64,000 bases of DNA. It comes from Filosporella fistucella. Taxonomy: Eukaryota > Ascomycota > Leotiomycetes > Helotiales. Position numbers and translations under genes: made by a program. The stretch lies in contig JAQJZZ010000007.1 in NCBI GenBank assembly GCA_030077755.1, positions 62,001-126,000 on the forward strand, read 5' to 3'. Below, piece after piece: positions 45,667 to 57,327 of this stretch (the stretch's first letter is position 1; each line of letters starts with the position of its first letter). The notes beneath the pieces are model-generated. The model searched no databases, was not told the origin of the DNA, and worked only from the letters and a program-made list of their open reading frames with translations.

Positions 45667-46085
45667 CTATTCTTTCGGTATGTAGTTTTGTTGCTGGAAC
45701 AAGTACCCTTTGATCTTGGATTCCTTCAATAGCTCGAAATATCGTTCTAAGTCACACAATCGTCAGTACGAAATACCAAATGTTCAGACTGTGTATATTA
45801 ATGCTATATTTGAGATTTTCTTCAAAGACCATGCCCTCAATGCAACACAAACGTACCTCTTAAGTCTCCACACTTCTCCAGATGGTTTACACCCTCCCTG
45901 TAATAGCATTTTCCAAGCTCCTCTCTGACCAATCTTGCCATCATGCTCTTAACCCATTGTTCCCGAATGATTGCATCCTGTGCTTGCTTCAATTGTTTTG
46001 TATCGTCATAGTCAACACCGTCAAAGGTCGGAGGTACGGTGGGTTTCTTCGCGAGGAAAGCTGCAGACTCGGGGGTTGGTGCCAT
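45667..46085 (-). CDS. complex I 12-kDa-type subunit (NDUFB10/PDSW-like)
   Basis: Two exons, 45857-46085 and 45667-45746, with a 110-nt intron; 102 aa, the usual fungal length. Start MAPTPESAAFLAKKPTVPPT matches the fungal NADH-ubiquinone oxidoreductase 12-kDa subunit. Further motifs are AIIREQWVKSMMARLVREELGKCY, EGVNHLEKCG and, across the splice, LRERYFELLKES. The Cys residues fit the twin-Cys pattern of intermembrane-space subunits. A start nine codons upstream is possible. Accessory subunit of the complex I membrane arm. Confidence 0.92.
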
Positions 46086-46462
46086 AGCGTAGGTAGATAA
46101 TGTGCTCTCCAATTGGATTTGCAGATGAGAGCTGTGAGAATTGCTGGACCTGTTGTCTGGAGAGATCGTGAACTGGAACTGAAGCTCAATTCCGAACTCA
46201 ACGCAGTCACGTTTCTGCGAAGTTCATGCCCCAGGCTCCAAGCTCTGTCGCACGGAACCAAGCTAAATTAGGTCTGGTATCCAGACACTAAGATAGCCGA
46301 GCAAGAAAAAAATTCGTCTTCGACTGATAAGAGCTTGAACCCTCCCGCCATCATAATTTTTTTTCTACCAACATCCTCTTTCCACATCACGACTCGAAGC
46401 ATTCTTCGATCTTTCATCACTCCCTTACCTTACTCTACCCAATCATACCCTCAATCACCACA
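46086..46462. other. divergent promoter region, complex I subunit and nucleolin-like gene
   Basis: CT-rich leader precedes the nucleolin-like ATG; nothing else seen. Confidence 0.5.
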
Positions 46463-48065
46463 ATGGCAAAGACCAAGGAATCTAAGACTTCTAGCAAGTC
46501 CAAGGCTGAGGTCAAATCACTTTCAGCTGTCAAAAATGCGTCTATCACTAAGCCTTCTCAGACTCCCAATGCCAAATCAAAGCAAATCGCCAAAGAAACT
46601 GCTACCAAGGTCAGCAGCAAGAAGGCATCAAAGCCAGTCGTCAAGGCTGCTACCCCATCTTCCGATAGCGACTCTGACTCTGCTTCTGACTCCGAGTCTG
46701 AAGTCGAAGTCAAGAAGGCTGTTGCCACCAATGGAAAGACCAATGGCAAGACCAACAGTGCTGCGAAGAAAGAGGTAGATACCTCTGATTCCTCTGATTC
46801 AGCCTCAGAGGATGATTCCGAGAGCTCCGATTCTGACTCTGGCTCTGAAAAGGCCTCTGCGTCAGAAAGTGATAGTGAAAGCGAATCCGAGTCTGAGGAC
46901 GAGAAGAAGCCTGCCGCAGTCGTCAAGGATGTCGCAAAGAAGGCTGTCGACGCTGGAAAGACTGCTGTAAATGGAGCCGCAAAGGCTGTCGCCAAGGCAA
47001 CTGTATGTATCTTGCTTCCATTCCACTTACACTCTAACGATCAATAGGAGACCTCCGATTCTGAGGCTGACTCTGATGATTCTGACTCATCCGACTCCAG
47101 TGAAGATGAGGCCGAGAAGAAGGATGCATCTGGATCTGATTCCGACTCGAGCGATTCTGAGAGCGAGACCGAAGCCCCAAGCAAGAAGCGTAAGGCCGAA
47201 GATGATGTCGCCGCTCCCGCAAAGAAGACCAAGACCGATGCTGCTGAAGATACTGGATCCAAGAACTTGTTCGTTGGTAACTTGAGCTGGAACATTGATG
47301 ATGAGTGGTTGTACCGTGAGTTTGAGGAATTCGGAGAGATCTCTGGCGCCCGTGTTATCAGCGACAAGGCCACTGGACGATCAAAGGGTTTCGGATATGT
47401 TGAGTTCACCAGCTCTGCATCTGCTGCTGCAGCCCTCGCAGCCAAGAAGGGTGCTCTCATTGACGGTCGTGAGGCCAACGTTGATTTCTCTACTCCCCGC
47501 AGCACCGATTCCGCACCAAGAGACCGTGCTCAAAACCGTGCTGCCACTTTCGGAGACTCTCAAAACCCCCCATCTGATACTCTCTTCTTGGGCAACCTTT
47601 CATTCGATGCCAATGAGGACACTGTCGGTGAAGCTTTCGGTGCTCATGGCACTGTTGTTAACGTCAGACTCCCAACTGATATGTGAGTACTTCCACCTGA
47701 TCATAGCATCCACATACTGATTGCATCGTAGGGAGACTGGTAACCCCAAGGGATTCGGATATGTTACCTTCGGATCAATTGACGATGCCAAGACCGCTTT
47801 TGAGGCCATGACCGGTGCTGAGATTGCTGGACGTCCCGTTAGACTTGACTATGCTACTCCTCGTCCTGAACGTGGTGAGGGTGGTGGACGTGGCCGAGGT
47901 GGATTCGGCGATCGTGGAGGACGAGGAGGTGGCCGTGGTGGTGGACGAGGTGGTCGTGGTGGATTTGGTGACCGTGGAGGACGTGGGGGTGCTCGAGGAG
48001 GCCGAGGAGGATCCACCAACAGAGGTGGCTTCGGTGACTTCAAAGGCAAGAAGCAGACTTTTTAA
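46463..48065 (+). CDS. nucleolin-like protein (Nsr1/gar2 type)
   Basis: Three exons, 46463-47002, 47048-47682 and 47732-48065, with introns of 45 and 49 nt; 502 aa. The N-terminal half is Lys-rich with alternating Ser/Asp/Glu acidic tracts (CK2-like SDSDSDS). Two RRM domains follow: RNP2 KNLFVGNL with RNP1 KGFGYVEF, and RNP2 DTLFLGNL with RNP1 KGFGYVTF, the latter spanning the last splice site. The C-terminus is an RGG box (repeated GGRGG/GFGDRGG). Nucleolar protein for pre-rRNA processing and ribosome assembly. The GC-rich RGG coding repeats explain antisense ORFs here. Confidence 0.95.
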
Positions 48066-48738
48066 GTCTAAGGCATGATGAGGACACATGCCTGTCAACA
48101 CTGCCGCACATAGTTTCTTTTGAAGCTTAGTGTTGACTGTGGGGTAGTCGGCTTTGTGGGTTGTGGGCTCTTGACTATACTCCTTCCTAGGAGCTGTGGG
48201 CTTTGAGATCAGACTTGTGGGCTTGATACATTTCACCGTTGGCTTGTGGCTGTCCCTCAGCTTGTCTACTTGACTTGCTTGGTTGGCTTTTTGATTCATT
48301 GTGGGGCGTTTGGGTTCTGACCGACATGTGGGCTTTGACATACTCTGGAGTCGGGATGAAGCTTCTTATTTCAATCTTGGGGATTGACATCTTGAAGTGG
48401 ATCGAGCTTCTTGTACACGAAAGATCATTTGCTTCTGCGTCTGGATGGGAAAAGTTCTTTGTTTCGTTGGCTACTGGCAGTGCGGTAGTTTCGCACACTG
48501 TATCATAATGGTGAGTATACCCTGCTTGCTTTGGATTTGATGAAATCATTCCTTTCCGAATAGTAATCAAAACCTTACAATACAAAATTCTGTGATTTTC
48601 GTGTCTACTGCAAGTTATATGTAATAGTAAGATTGTTCAGCTACGACTGTCTACTTCAAGCTTTAGGGTTTAAAGCACAATTAGGGCAGCGGTCGACTAC
48701 TTTGTCTTGCCTGGTATTGTTTCTATTATAAGAGGCAC

Positions 48739-48783
48739 AGTGACGCTCCGCTGGCCCTCCGGGGGCGACTGCCGTCGAGGCCG
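48739..48783 (+). repeat. 45-bp GC-rich dispersed repeat, copy 1
   Basis: Begins AGTGACGCTCCGCTGGCCCT and ends GCGACTGCCGTCGAGGCCG. About 78% GC. Identical to copies 2 and 4. Followed by a pyrimidine-rich stretch. Located 674 bp downstream of the nucleolin-like gene. Confidence 0.95.
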
Positions 48784-50817
48784 CCCCTTCGATCTTCTGA
48801 ATTTCTCACTATTCGAGTCCATGATCTTTGATGAAGTGCGCAGAAACAATGAAACACGGACTTCAGTACTCTAAAGCAATTACTAGAAGTTTAAATTGAA
48901 GTCCAGTTGTATTTTATACTATGAATAAAGTGGAACCCTTGTTTCCATGCTATATGCTACAACATCTAAACGCTGGTTTTACTTGTTGAGGTCATACACC
49001 TCACCACCCAAATCTCAAGGCTCCCTCACCTCATTAACCAAAATCTATCCCAACACTTATGTACACAAAGTGGTATACTTTCTGTCTCTCCTACTTTCGC
49101 GATAACTTGCTCTATAATACTTCAACTCTAAAAGTTCAGGGGAAAGTCACCGTGTGCGGGCATAGGGATTAGTTCGGGTTCAGCTAGGTCTTCTAAATAC
49201 CTTCGACCTATGAATCGTGAGAAAGTAGATCGAGCACACGTGTGCTTAATGTTTGTCGTTATCGAAAGAAGAGGTCAGTAAAGACTAGGAAACCCCAAAC
49301 TTTAAATGAGTCATGGAAAATATATTTCCACTCTTTTCTAGGCATGGGAAACAAATAGTCACATTTGGGGCCTCAAACAATTGCAAAATGCGTGCCTTGA
49401 AAACGTTACACCAGACTCAGGTTGCCAGTGGAAGATGTATTCAAGTTTGAACTTTTCCTTCCATATCATTAAGTTTACCCCGCATCGTGAGTGAAGAGCA
49501 ATTGCAACCATGACTTTCGGAGTGATATTTAAGCACATGACGGAGCAAATTCTTCCATATCTGCCATATGCGTACTCGCATTGTCTGTCAAGCGTCCTCG
49601 TATTTCGCATCGCTACCATCATCTCGCAAGCCAACCCAAGTGGCGTAACACAAAACGTGAAGGCGCAAACCATGAAAATTTTCTTCAATTTAGATTACCT
49701 GACGTTTACAACGTCGAAAGATAACTAATCACTCCATCAGCGTATATGCCTAGCCAAATATTCTTGAATGGAGTGTATATACACGACTTCGCTGAAATTA
49801 GGAGTTGGAAAATCTGACTCGAGGTGAAAATTAGACTAAAAATGTCCGAGGTGACCTTGCTACGATCGTATCTTGACTTGGGGCAAACCCGGCCGGATTC
49901 TCTTCGGTACATCTTCCACCATTCCAAGAAAAGCCAGCAATCTGATATTGCATTTACCAAAAGACCGAAGGTGGGTCTTCCGGGAAATGGCCAGACTGAT
50001 GTGTTAACTTGCACTTCCTAAATTGACCTCTTATTCTTCAAGTGGGAATAGGAAGACAGAGACAGATTCTCATGTAGTCATGTCATATATGTAGAAAATG
50101 TTGCACCTATTGCACTACCAAATACTTCAGTTTATGGTTCAATACAATAAGGCCTCTCCCGTGTTGGATGATGGTAAACTCAGCCCCAGCCAAGGATTCC
50201 AATCATCCCATCTTCTGAAACAAGTAGAAAAGATCAAGAAATGGCCCTGTCACAAAACTGGGCGTTTTCCAGCTGTTTTCATATAGAGTATTAGTGGGTC
50301 TCGCCAAGCGAGTTTATCCCAAGGTGGAAGCATTTCAATGCTTTGGTACTCCTGCCAAGGACTTAACATCATCCTGCCAAGCGAAACGGAAATATCGTTC
50401 AGATCAAGCAATGCTTCCCTCGGAGCGCTCCGGCTAACATCCAAACATAACAGGAGTTTGCCCGGTCAAAGATTTCTTCCTCCACTTACATATCGCTTTC
50501 TCATTCCACATCGTCCATTCTGGATACCAAATCTTCTGAGCCAAGATTTCCAAGCATTGGCAGTACTTGAACAAGAGGATGCCCAGAAAAATAGAGGCTT
50601 CGATTGCACCCCTTAACTTATCTTCGTGAGGCTGTTCCTCGCAAACATGTTCCCAACAGCAGGTTAAGCTTGTTCTATGCTCATTCTAGCTGGTACTTTA
50701 TTATCTTACAATTTAGCTTGCTTTCAGGTATAGTGAATTGAGAATTCTATAGCAGACAGCTGACAAAATTCGGGAGGGGAATTGCCTCGAATTTAATCCG
50801 GTGGAGCAGAAAGGTGG

Positions 50818-50825
50818 TATATAAG
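50818..50825 (+). promoter_or_regulatory. TATA box of the pectate lyase gene
   Basis: TATATAAG, about 140 bp before the ATG and followed by a CT-rich leader, the usual arrangement for an inducible fungal gene. Confidence 0.65.
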
Positions 50826-50963
50826 TCTCTCTTCTATTCTTGTTAATTCTCTCCTCACCAACCTTCATTCGTCTTTACATTCGTTTTCTACATTCTTTAC
50901 AGATCTCGCATCTATTTCACTCTTTACAACAAGTTTCAGTCTTTTAAGATACTAGCCATCAAA

Positions 50964-51776
50964 ATGCAATTCTCAGCTACCGTCCTCGCCGCCATCATGG
51001 CCACTCTTGTCTCTGCGCAGACTCTCAACATTCCTGCTCGCTCTGGAAGCATCATCTCCCTCTCAGCTCCTATGAGCATCTCTGGTGTCAAGGATATGGG
51101 CAACAAGGAGTACGACCGTGGACGTGCTTGCAACACTGATGATGATACTGGATCCGACTCTGCTGTCTTCATCCTCAAGGATGGTGCTACCCTCTCCAAC
51201 GTTATCATTGGTGTCAAGCAACTTGAGGGTGTTCACTGTGAGGGTGCTTGCACCTTGAAGAACGTCTGGTTCCGTGATGTCTGCGAAGGTAAGATAACTC
51301 CAGCCTTCTATCTTCTTCAACCTTCTATTTCTACCAAAATATACTAACTCACTCCCTTAGATGCCATCACCCTCAAAGGAACAGGCAGCGTCCTCATCCA
51401 AGGAGGCGGAGCCCAAAACGCAAAGGACAAAGTCGTCCAACACAACGGCAAAGGCACCGTCACCATCAAAGACTACACCGTCGTCTCAGTCGGCAAGCTC
51501 TTCCGCTCATGCGGCAACTGCTCCAAGAACGGCGGCCCACGTAACGTCATCGTCCAGAACCTCAAGGCCAACGGCGTCACTGCCGATGTCGTGGGCATCA
51601 ACTCCAACTACGGAGATGTGGCTACCATCTCAGGCTCCTGTGGAAAGAGCGTCAAGCACGTCTGCCAGGAATTCAAGGGTATTCTCAAGTCTGAGGGTGG
51701 AGAGTCCCCAAAGCTTTCTACTACCAAGAACTGCCAGGGTGCTCAGGGAAAGCTTAGCACTCTTCCTGCTTGTTAG
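50964..51776 (+). CDS. secreted pectate lyase, PL3 family
   Basis: Two exons, 50964-51288 and 51361-51776, with a 72-nt intron; 246 aa. Signal peptide [18 protein letters not shown]. The mature enzyme shows PL3 features: [15 protein letters not shown], then [27 protein letters not shown] across the splice, [18 protein letters not shown], and KLFRSCGNC. Regularly placed Cys residues suit an extracellular right-handed beta-helix. Cleaves de-esterified pectin (polygalacturonate) by Ca-dependent beta-elimination. Confidence 0.94.
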
Positions 51777-52068
51777 AGGGGGATTTTGCTCAAGTGGAAG
51801 GAGTGGTGAGAGGTTATCAATGTGAGGAGAGGATGACAATTCTTGTACCTAGGCTTTGGCTTGGAAGTTGGCAGCGAGTATGCTGGCTGATACTTACCCT
51901 TTTTGTGTATATACTTCACCGGCGAGTCCGGTGTACCGGACCGGATATCATGCTGGAATAATGAACGGGTTCGATCTATATGTTGTCTTTCCTGCTGCGA
52001 TACTTTCCCACACCTTCCCTTCCTCATTCCCTCAACTGCTTTCCCCCATCTCCCCATCCCCTCTCCGA
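51777..52068. other. convergent intergenic spacer
   Basis: 3' flanks of the pectate lyase and PEBP genes. Confidence 0.5.
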
Positions 52069-52936
52069 CTAATTACTCAAAACCCAATTCCCCGCCACAA
52101 CCTCCCCCAATCCAGCCTGCTTCTTAAACCCCCCTAAATCAAATCTAATCCTCTTCCGGACCCCCACCTTCCCCCCATCAGGTGGTGCAAACCTCTCTGT
52201 TGCAAAATCCACAGGCTGTTTATAGAGTAAAAACACATAGCGATGTGGCGCGCTCCATGGTGGAGGACCAGGGGGGGCGTAGTCGACTAGAGGTGGGGTG
52301 GTGGTGGTGAGCGTTGTTTCTGATGAGGAGGAGGAGTTTTGGAGTGAGAGGGAGAGGGAGGCTTGGATCCCTAGTTGTGAAAAGTATCAGTAATGTATAA
52401 GACCCAGACGACCATGCTGATTTCCCAGCCAAATTCAATTCCCCTCCCAACCCACTCGTAAGTGACGCTCCGCTGGCCCTCCGGGGGCGACTGCCGTCGA
52501 GGCCGTCTTTTCTTCTCTCCATATCCCTTTATCATCCCATCATCTCACAACTTTCCCAAAGAAAGAAAAAATAGCGAAAAAATAGCGGAAAATAAAAAAT
52601 ACTAACAATGCAATGCCGGACTCAACGCCCTCCACGCCGGAAACGGCGCATCGATATCAAGACACACAACTATATATTTCTCTCCCGCCACCGCTGAAGA
52701 GAAATTGATATTCGGTGGATTTTGCGCTTCTAATTAAAGCTAAGGATTAGTTTTTAGTTTCTGGTTTATATCTAGGTTAGGAGGGGAGGGATAGAGAGGG
52801 TATACGTGCCATTTTTAGGAATATATTGCCCTGGCGAGACTTTCACATTTGAGAAGGTCAAATTGAGAAGTTTAGATTGATCTTCTGCATCGAAAAAGGT
52901 AGGAAGCAGGGATTCGATGTGTGCCATATCCGGCAT
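52069..52936 (-). CDS. PEBP (phosphatidylethanolamine-binding) family protein
   Basis: Exons 52810-52936, 52607-52729 and 52069-52370 give 183 aa. Start MPDMAHIESLLPTFF; then LTFSNVKVSPGQYIPKN; exon 2 has AQNPPNINFSS and YIVVCLDIDAPFPAWRALSPALHW (ligand-site region 1, with D-x-D-A-P). Exon 3 contains PPLVDYAPPGPPPWSAPHRYVFLLYKQP (region 2, G/A-x-HRY). The 236-nt intron between exons 2 and 3 (52371-52606, donor GTTAGT) is about five times the local norm and contains copy 2 of the 45-bp repeat. The first intron only keeps frame with a GC donor (GCACGT), so exon 1's exact end is uncertain. Family members bind phospholipid headgroups or act as kinase/protease regulators. Confidence 0.85.
52461..52505 (+). 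repeat. 45-bp GC-rich dispersed repeat, copy 2, inside an intron
   Basis: Identical to copies 1 and 4. Lies within the second intron of the PEBP gene, in antisense orientation to that gene. Followed by GTCTTTTCTT-type pyrimidine-rich sequence. Confidence 0.95.
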
Positions 52937-55900
52937 CTTCAAGATCTAGATTTTCCCCGCGGAGGAAAATAAATGAGCTTGCGATGAATGATATATCAGA
53001 AAATAAAAACCATTCCTTCATTTCATAGACTCGAACACTTATCTAAACGTTACGATTTCCATGGAATATATACAGACCCTGGAGTTAAACATATATCTTC
53101 ACTCGTCTATTTCCGAGACCTCGGCGCTCTAGCGACCGGTTCCCGATGAGTGTGGAGTTATGTCCGTAAACGCCATTTCGTGTTCCTATTGGACGATGAT
53201 TTTTGCGATATACTATTGGAAGGTGTAGAAGTAAAGGAGGGGAGAGGATGGGTGTGTGTGAATGGTGGAGGGTACCAAAGCAGTCTCTGGTGAGGCCATG
53301 GGGAGGTCGACTGTTTGGGATTTTCTTTTTAGAGGGGAAGGGTTGCGATGAGGCGAGGTGAGGTGAGGGGAGGGTGAGATTTTTTTGAGAGTATAAGATG
53401 ATATCTTAATAAGAGATGCGGTGGGATAGAGAATGATAGCGCTAAATGACCACTACTGGATATTATCGCCTTGTTACGCTCGATTTATGCCTGCTCTCTA
53501 GAGGTGTGATAATCTATTACTATAGAAGATTGCATATATGTATCAATACATGGGATTAAAAATCAAGTAATAGGTTCTTGGAGAGTTTTTCACAGTACGA
53601 GATAGTGAGCGTGAGGGAGGTAAAGATCGAAGATAAGAACTCAATAATAAGAGTGGTGATAGAAGAGAAGTTTGAGAAATAGGATAAGGAAGATGGATTA
53701 GATATTTCTATCCCACCAATACCTTTATTACGACAGGAAAGGAGAAATAGGTTAGAAACTGAACTAGGTTACTTTCCATGTAGCCTTACTACAATTCCGC
53801 CTATTCGATGTGTAGCACACAGAAACTTCGAAAAGAACAACATCTGAACTCCTACTTTGCATACTGTAATACCAGGGCCTCTCTCATCGGATTAAGAGAG
53901 GTAATCCAGTATATAAAACCACAAAGCTATTCAAACTTGACAGGAAAATCGGTTTGACAGCTGTAAGCTCGCACTCTTTTGATAGGACCTAGCTGGTAAT
54001 CATCTAGAATGCGTTGGAGAGGTTAACGAGTTCACCTGATACTTTCTTTGGATGTTTGGATTTTGGCGTGTCTTTTGTAGGGAAAGCTGAGGGGCTATGG
54101 CTTTCTTTTGGTAAGATGTGGTGGTGGTGGCAAGTCAGGTTTTGGTGATGAGGTTTGGTATGAGGTGGGTCTGAGGGATTTGGCCAGATGAAAGGACGTA
54201 TTGCTTTCTACTGCTCTAGCCTAACATAAGCTGAGGAAATATATTCTTAGCACTACCTTATCACAGCACCAACGTGCAACACAGTAAATCTCTCCCAAAC
54301 ACAGATATCATAAAATCTTCAACCCAGACCCCCTCCCAACCGTCCGAGCACACAAACACAAACTCTCAATAGCACGAAAGAAAAATCGCCACATTCAAGG
54401 CATTCTCCAAACTCAAACACTGACACAAGACTTACAAACACAAGCTAATGGAACAACAGAAAAGTTGATCACACTTCTAATATCACAAGGCAGATTCTTA
54501 CACCCACATGCCGGCCGACCAACAGAGCGGACGCTTTCTGGCCGCAGGAGGCTGGACGAAACCTGGATGGATGGGGATAGCAACCAACACTCGGCGGAAA
54601 GATGAAACGACGAGGGGGAAAAGGGAGATGTTCAGCTGATGGGAATAGGAGTGATGTGATGGACTGATTTGGAATGGATGCGAGGGTAAGGAGAAGATGA
54701 ATGAATGTGTGAGAGACGAAAATGTGATTGGGGGCAAATCGTCCCTTTCCAAGCCAAGTACCTATGCAGCGAACGTCTCATCCGGTGAACTACCCAACAG
54801 AGATCTAAAAAGACACCTCAATCTCCCAACGCTCGCTAGAGGGGTTCCAGTACTCAGGAGAAAAAAGAGGCACAGTACAGATATTCATAGAAGCTTAACG
54901 CAAGGCAAAGTAAAGTAAAGTAAGGCTCTTCCCACCTGCTCCGGCGCAAAAGGCAGAACGAGATAAGAATAAACTGCAGAATATTAATTACTGAGTCTGT
55001 AAATAACCGGTAGACGCAGCCGCGAGGAAGAATAGGGGGACGAGGGAATAAATTATCAATATGGAGGACCGTTGGGTTGGGAATGGGACGGGGAAGGGTG
55101 GATGTATGGCGGTTGAAAGCGACCTCGAGCGATATGAACATCGTGATGGCCAGCCTCGACGGCAGTCGCCCCCGGAGGGCCAGCGGAGCGTCACTCTCTC
55201 TGGGATGAAGAGGAAGAGTGTTATTGAAGAAACTAGCTCATTTGTGCAGAGTTCCGAGGCTTATAGTGGATTCCCTTATTTAGGGTCTTATCTGCTGTGC
55301 AGCATTCAATCGGTAGATGGGATGGAAATGATATTATCTCTGATGTTGGACTCATCTTCGCTCAGAATGGTTTCCCAGGTGAAGAAGCGAGACTTGGTAG
55401 GAACCTATATCTATCTGTCAGTACCTACCTTGGTATGGAGGAATGCTAAAAAGAGGCTCAATATAGATTCCCTTGACAGATGCTCGCGCGAGGGTGCAAA
55501 ATATAAATAAATGCTGATTGATGAAGGTGTGTGTCTGTGTGTGAAATAGGCGCGAGGAGGTGGGATGGGAAAGGGTGGTTGTGCATCCGGGGAGGCGATG
55601 GGACGGAATATTAATAGAAGTGGGTGAATGGGTGAAGTGACGGGGCAAGAATGTTGGTAGCGAGTGTTGTACTTGTACTGTACCTATGTATAGTGGCTGG
55701 GTGGGGTGGTTTCTTTTTTCTTCTTTGGTTTCTTCAGCGGCAGCGGCAGCGGCTGTGGCCGTTTGGGACGGACGATGCGACCGATGGGCTTTGTGGGTTG
55801 TTTGGGTGAGGAGGAAATTGAATGTTAGAATATTTATGAAAAAGGTGCTGAATTGGAATACAAGTACCTGCAAGTAATAGCTGTATAGAATGGGTAACCG

Positions 55901-57327
55901 CATGCACTTTTCTGACACAGTAATCTCTTGTCTCCACCACAATTGCTTATGGCTTTTCCCCATACTTTTCGATTTCCTTACTATTCAGATCGAATCGGAA
56001 CAGATCAGTAAAATGTTTCGCAGTCTTACGCAGCACCAATAATATCTCAATATCAATCTAAACATTGTTCCCTTTTCCTTTTTCTATTCGTAGAATCTGC
56101 AGCGAAGGAAGCGACTGCGCCTCGGGATGGACTTGGTACCCGCCACTAAGCCCCTATTCAGCCTAGTTCAGCCATTGCCGAGGATGAGATGGAAGAGGAA
56201 GGGAGGGTAAGACGGTACGGGCTATTTGTTGCATCATGAAGGACACAGGGTGATCTGATCATGGTGATCCATTACTGCGATTACTGTCTGACTGTCTGAC
56301 TGTATACAATTTACATCGGTGAATGCATGTAGATAGTAGGGATGGAGTAAGTATGGTGGGATAGATGAGATCGTACCTCATGATGAAATGGTATTGAGGG
56401 AATGAGGGTGAATGAGAATACACAAAGGAAGCAGAAAGTTCAGAGTTCAAGGCTAGTGGGGGGCGGTGCGGAAGGGTGACATTTCTTCCCATGCAGAATA
56501 TGCAGATACTGTAGGTACCCCACCCAGTCCGGTGTGCTACTGCAGGCAAGATAATTGACGAGCAGCCGACTGGCGCAGAGACGCAAGGTTGGAAGAAAGC
56601 AGGGAATAGAAAGACCACACCACTGCAGAGAATGGAAGTGCGAAAGACTCGAAAGACTCGATCTTGTCATTCAATCATTCAATGACATGGGGGATACCAC
56701 ACCATTACGCCTTTGTACCACCCGGTTACAGTCCTTCTTTACTATACTCGGCCATACTCAACCACATTCTACCACACTCATCCACCCTTCACCTCCATCC
56801 CAGTCTTCCTACCCGCTCCCAAGTGGCTGAGATGCTCTTCCATGCAGAATCTACAGTAAAAGTACAATACCTACCTAGTACGAGCAGCAGCGGACCCGCG
56901 GCAGACCCCGGATTAGTTGCATCCAGGCACGGGCACAGCAAATCCAAAGATAAGTAAGAGTAAATTTATACCGCCCGAAGTGACTATGATAGGTAAGGTA
57001 TGGTCAGATCAGTTCACTTCACTTGCATACTAGTATACCAAGGTGTACTAGTAGTCACGATCACTCACATTTATTTGCGTGTGTGTTGCTTGTTGTTGGT
57101 CAATTGACTTTCACCTCCCCCCAACCCACACCCTCCTCACACCCCTCCCCTCTCAGCCTCGCCCCTCATACCTTGCCCATACCTCCCTCGACCATTCCAT
57201 GACCACTTTAGCAATTGGCCATTGACAAACTTCCATATGTAACCTCTGTCTCCCAGCAACCCCCGACCTTGATCGAGAATCTCTTTTGTTCCTACCCGCC
57301 AACTCTACTTCGAAACATCAACTCAAC
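52937..57327. other. 4.4-kb non-coding region
   Basis: No recognisable gene. Purine-rich and pyrimidine-rich low-complexity stretches alternate. ORFs at 54498-56957 overlap on both strands and lack domains. Contains copy 3 of the 45-bp repeat. The last part is probably a long promoter and leader for the membrane protein at 57328. Confidence 0.6.
55151..55195 (-). repeat. 45-bp GC-rich dispersed repeat, copy 3, inverted
   Basis: Reverse-complement copy with a single mismatch at 55152 relative to the other three. No gene within 2 kb on either side. Confidence 0.95.

Larger units (their letters stand above)
48066..50963. other. 2.9-kb gene-poor region
   Basis: Begins with a 3' flank containing several imperfect TTGTGGGCTT-like words (48130-48340). 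Holds the first copy of the 45-bp GC-rich repeat (48739-48783). Small ORFs (48187-48585, 49359-49688, 50338-50616) have no recognisable content. Ends with the pectate lyase promoter. Confidence 0.55.

Noticed and set aside
46558..46995. Antisense ORF opposite the acidic region of the nucleolin-like gene
   Set aside because: Low-complexity shadow of Ser/Asp/Glu/Lys codons; the plus-strand gene is certain.
54498..56957. Overlapping ORFs of 60-180 aa on both strands
   Set aside because: They overlap heavily, are low-complexity, lack splice-compatible partners and show no domain.
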